Positions 61,144-64,000 of a stretch of 64,000 nt of DNA are shown here, in pieces (within the stretch, counting starts at the first letter, position 1; every line of letters starts with the position of its first letter). Position numbers and translations under genes: made by a program. Source of the DNA: Euglena gracilis. Taxonomy: Eukaryota > Euglenida > Euglenophyceae > Euglenales. Location of the stretch: NCBI GenBank assembly GCA_039621445.1, contig CP154954.1, positions 56,442,433-56,506,432 on the forward strand. The letters are read 5' to 3'. The notes under the pieces were generated by a model. It was not told where the DNA came from, ran no database searches, and worked only from the letters and a program-made list of their open reading frames with translations.

Positions 61144-62614
61144 ATGAAAAATCTGCCATCCCAGGAGAGCTCTACACAAGGTGTGTCCAATGTGTCGGGT
61201 GCGTGCATGCGTGACGTGCAAATCTGTGACTCGGCCCAAATCTGTAAAAAACCAGACCTCATAAGAGGTCGTGCACAGCCTTCCGTAAAGAATAGAGCTT
61301 TAGACCTTTTTTGCGGTAAAGGCTCGGTTGGGGATTGCCTGAGAGAGCAGGGGTTTAAGGTTGTGTCAGTGGACATAAACCCCAGATTTAACCCAACCCA
61401 CTGTGCAAATATTTTGGAGTGGAGATATTGGAGGTCCGTATTTTCAGATCATCGCTGCGGGGGTGCCCTGTACAGAATATAGCTTGGCCAAAACATTGGG
61501 AGTCAGAAATTTGGAGGGGGCAGATCGGCTGGTCAAAAAAACTTTGGAGATTGTCGAATATTTCAAACCAAAGTTGTGGTGGATTGAAAATCTCCGTCAT
61601 GGACTTTTACGCAAAAGACCCTGTGTTCAAAATCTGACTTTTGTCGATGTTGATTATTGTCAATTTTCAGATTGGGGATATCAAAAACCCACCCGAATCT
61701 GGGGGAGCGAAAATCTGAGCAAGCTACAAAACAAACTTTGTGATGGCCAGACCTGCCCGAATTTGATTCCTGGGGGGAGGAGTCACCGAGAAAAGTTGGG
61801 AGGATATGGAATGACAGTTGGCACCCAGAAAAAATGGAGGATGCCCAAACAACTGGTGGAGTATTTGTTAACCGTGTTGGAACGAAAAAGCGGATATCGT
61901 AGGGAGGATTATGCTGTTAGGAAAGTTTGTATGGAGGAAATTGAGAAGGAATTTCGGGTTAAGGCGGAACGGGATTGTTTTGCAACCAGCCAAAATACCA
62001 GGTGTGAAAAGTTTTACGGGGAGGATGATGATGCCATGAAAAAGGATTGGGGGGCGGAGGAAACGTTGTGGATGAACCCCCCCTGGACTTTGTGGCCTGA
62101 GGTGGCTGAAAAATTGCAAAATTCCAATTGTCGGGCAATTTGTATTTGCCCAGACTGGAATAGGAGGTGGGTGAAAAATCTGGTGGCTATGGCTGTCAAA
62201 AAGATTTATTTTCCCAAGGGGACAAAGTTGTTTGAGGCTGATGGGAGGATTTTGAGGGGTACCCGTTGGGGGGTGTGGGCCTTGTTGATCGATAGAAGGC
62301 AACCCTCCCAGGGGGGGGCAGCCCCAGGGAAGAAAAAATTGGTGCGGCTGAAAAAAAGAATGTTGAGGGGGACGAAAACTCGGGGAGGAGCGAAGAAACT
62401 CGGGGAGGACAGACAACTGCTGTTAAAAACCCAGATTAAATTGGCAAATGGGGAGGAAAAAACGGCCAGAATTTTGATTGACACGGGGGCGGAGGCAAAC
62501 CTCATTCGACAAGGGTTGATAGGGGACCACCTAATGTATCCTGCTAAGGACCCGTTAAGGTTTGAAACTGCCAATGGGCAAACTTTGGCGGGGGGAGCAG
62601 ATGTGCAAAGGTGA
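61144..62614 (+). CDS. Gypsy Pol N-part: C5-MTase-like, NPPW MTase-like, aspartic protease
   Basis: ATG 61144 lies 124 bases after the Gag stop. C5-cytosine-methyltransferase motifs: I, RALDLFCGKGSVGDCL (about 61299-61331), followed by VVSVDINP; IV, IIAAGVPCTEYS (61458-61481), with the Pro-Cys catalytic loop; VI, WWIENLRHGLL; VIII-like, GYQKPTRIW. No clear target-recognition domain or motifs IX-X are seen. A +1 frame break near 61430 falls between motifs I and IV. Next, DCFATSQNTRCEKFYG, MNPPWTLWPEVAEKL (NPPW near 62076) and CPDWNRRWV form the module also seen in the DIRS elements. Then a retropepsin-like ARILIDTGAEANLIRQGL (DTGA near 62478). It stops at TGA 62612, overlapping the RT frame. 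Confidence 0.85.
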
Positions 62615-64000
62615 AAATGATCCTACAACAAAATTGGAATGAGGAAAGGGAAATTGAGAGGGTGGAATATGAGGTTGAATTTTATGAGGCAAACATCAAA
62701 GTTGATGCCATTCTTTCTTATCCATGGTTGGCGGAGGCAAAACTGGGAATTTTTCCACACCACAAGGCGTTGGTGAAAGACAGCCCCGACCTGATTTTTT
62801 TGCGGGGTGTTGAAAAACGGAGGGGTCCGCAAAAATTCAGGGATGACACAAATTTTTCAGTGGACAATGTGACTGTGGCGGACGGGTCTTCGTTTGGGTT
62901 GCAAAAACTTGGTCTTTGTTTGCCATTGGAAGGGTTGGACCAGGAATTACAATTTTTGAGTGATGAGGACCTAGGGGAGGTTGCCACAAATTTGGAGGGA
63001 AGTGACCCCCCAGTGCAAGTTATCAACCGAATGATAATTGCAAGGGAGGGGGAGGACAAAAAGGAGGAGGAACGGGTAGTCAAGTTGAGGGAACAAGTTT
63101 TGCAAGATTACAGGGGGACGGTATTTCGGTCATCGCCATTTCCAGACCCCCTCGAAAGAGGACAATATGGTTATGCATACATACCTTTGAAGGAGGGGGC
63201 AAAGCCAACCAGACAGAAGCCTTTTTTCATGCACGGTGAGAGGAAAGAGGCACTTGAAAAAATCACACAAGACTGGCTCGACAAAAAATACATTGAGCCA
63301 GCCACAGCCAAAAATTCTGAATGGCTGTCCCAGACTTTTCCAGTTCTAAAAAAATCCAACGATTTTCCTTGGAGGGGGGTGGTGGACCTCAGGGGGCCAA
63401 ACAGCCAAACAAGGAGATGCAACTACCCCCTACCCAAAATTGAAGACATTTTGGTCAAGCATGGTGCAAACCAAATGTTTTCGATCATCGATTTGAAGCA
63501 AGCTTTTCACCAACAACCTTTACACCCAGAAAGTCGACCCATAACGTGTTGTTTTACCCCCAAAGGCATTTTTCAGTGGAGGGTGAACGTAATGGGTTTG
63601 ACAAATGCCCCCCAGCAATTTCAGCAAATGATCGATGACCGTTTGACACCAGTAAGGGATATCGCCACAGGGTACATAGACGACATACTGGTGGGGACAA
63701 CGGTCGGGGAAGGGGAGGATCTAGTGGGGGCACACGAAAAAGATTTGAGGAGGGTGTTGGAAGTGTTCAAAACAGAACTTTTGGTGGCTGATGAATTCAA
63801 AGCCAAACTTTTTGTGGAGGAGGTTGAATTTTGTGTACAAATTCTAGGAAACGGGACTAGGAGGCCTGCACCGGGTAAGTTACGAGCGATCGAAAAGTGG
63901 GAGGTTCCAAAAACAATTACGGCTTTGAGAGCCTTTTTGGGATTCACAAATTATTACAATGCATACATTCACATGTATGCGGAAGTAGCTGCCCGGCTGC
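62611..64000 (+). CDS. Gypsy reverse transcriptase (runs off the window)
   Basis: Open from 62611 to the last base, in the -1 frame relative to the protease. Protease-RT linker: VDAILSYPWLAEAKLGIF. RT motifs in order: WLDKKYIEPATAKNSEWLSQ, GVVDLRGPNSQTRR with NYPLPKIEDIL, FSIIDLKQAFHQQPLHPES, FQWRVNVMGLTNAPQQFQQM, GYIDDILVGT (YIDD near 63675), and the tether ALRAFLGFTNYYNAYI. All catalytic aspartates are present. The protein would synthesise element cDNA. RNase H and integrase are expected just beyond the window. Confidence 0.93.
   Translation, partial: MKMILQQNWNEEREIERVEYEVEFYEANIKVDAILSYPWLAEAKLGIFPHHKALVKDSPDLIFLRGVEKRRGPQKFRDDTNFSVDNVTVADGSSFGLQKLGLCLPLEGLDQELQFLSDEDLGEVATNLEGSDPPVQVINRMIIAREGEDKKEEERVVKLREQVLQDYRGTVFRSSPFPDPLERGQYGYAYIPLKEGAKPTRQKPFFMHGERKEALEKITQDWLDKKYIEPATAKNSEWLSQTFPVLKKSNDFPWRGVVDLRGPNSQTRRCNYPLPKIEDILVKHGANQMFSIIDLKQAFHQQPLHPESRPITCCFTPKGIFQWRVNVMGLTNAPQQFQQMIDDRLTPVRDIATGYIDDILVGTTVGEGEDLVGAHEKDLRRVLEVFKTELLVADEFKAKLFVEEVEFCVQILGNGTRRPAPGKLRAIEKWEVPKTITALRAFLGFTNYYNAYIHMYAEVAARL

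Larger units (their letters stand above)
56873..64000 (+). mobile_element. Ty3/Gypsy retrotransposon with methyltransferase domains (incomplete at right)
   Basis: Plus-strand order: Gag N-terminus, coiled coil, capsid, Gly/Lys tail, C5-methyltransferase-like, NPPW methyltransferase-like, aspartic protease, RT. The window ends within the RT/RNase H tether, so RNase H, integrase and the right LTR lie outside. The left LTR, which would lie before 56873, cannot be defined from one copy. Frame breaks occur at 57635 (in-frame TGA), about 59745, 60750-60780, 61430 and 62610. Confidence 0.9.

Overview
The window is eukaryotic nuclear DNA, most likely from a protist or alga. Host genes are cut into short GC-rich exons with GT-AG introns, and the gaps between them are filled with low-complexity DNA, foldback elements and retrotransposons. 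Three points are compatible with a dinoflagellate-like alga: every host exon I recognise lies on the plus strand, almost all introns end AG|G, and the window carries a Ty3/Gypsy element with a methyltransferase domain and a GKGKG-rich Gag tail. None of these is proof; I saw no spliced-leader relic and could not search databases.

Left part (1-16 kb): at least three multi-exon plus-strand genes whose exons join in consistent phase. The first (707-3422) ends in a SPRY-like domain. The others (7863-8660, 8841-10441, 10918-13129) are real-looking but unrecognised. Short inverted-repeat elements and microsatellites separate them.

Centre (16.26-32.12 kb): a complete prolidase (Xaa-Pro dipeptidase, PEPD) gene. 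I resolve it into 14 exons that join in phase to 487 codons, with all five metal ligands. Its introns hold a GC-rich open stretch, a 350-bp CT tract, an 815-bp foldback element, a small inverted-repeat element inside a minisatellite, and a decayed hAT-like transposon.

Right of PEPD (32.15-54.4 kb): a nest of DIRS-type (tyrosine-recombinase) retrotransposons. Two are nearly complete and lie back to back (32553-37043 on minus, 37118-41760 on plus). Both show the DIRS inverted terminal repeats and the internal region complementary to the two ends. Around them are decayed copies, a 2.3-kb tetranucleotide satellite with inverted arms, and two isolated host exons (a possible gamma-tubulin-complex-like C-terminus and a WD40 repeat).

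Right end (55.5-64 kb): a minus-strand chromodomain ORF faces a large plus-strand Ty3/Gypsy element that runs off the window. Its order is acidic/repetitive N-terminus, coiled coil, Gag capsid, Gly/Lys-rich tail, cytosine-C5-methyltransferase-like domain, a second NPPW-type methyltransferase-like domain, aspartic protease, reverse transcriptase. The NPPW module also sits after RNase H in both DIRS elements. Reading-frame breaks suggest the Gypsy copy is partly decayed, or that some breaks are recoding sites.
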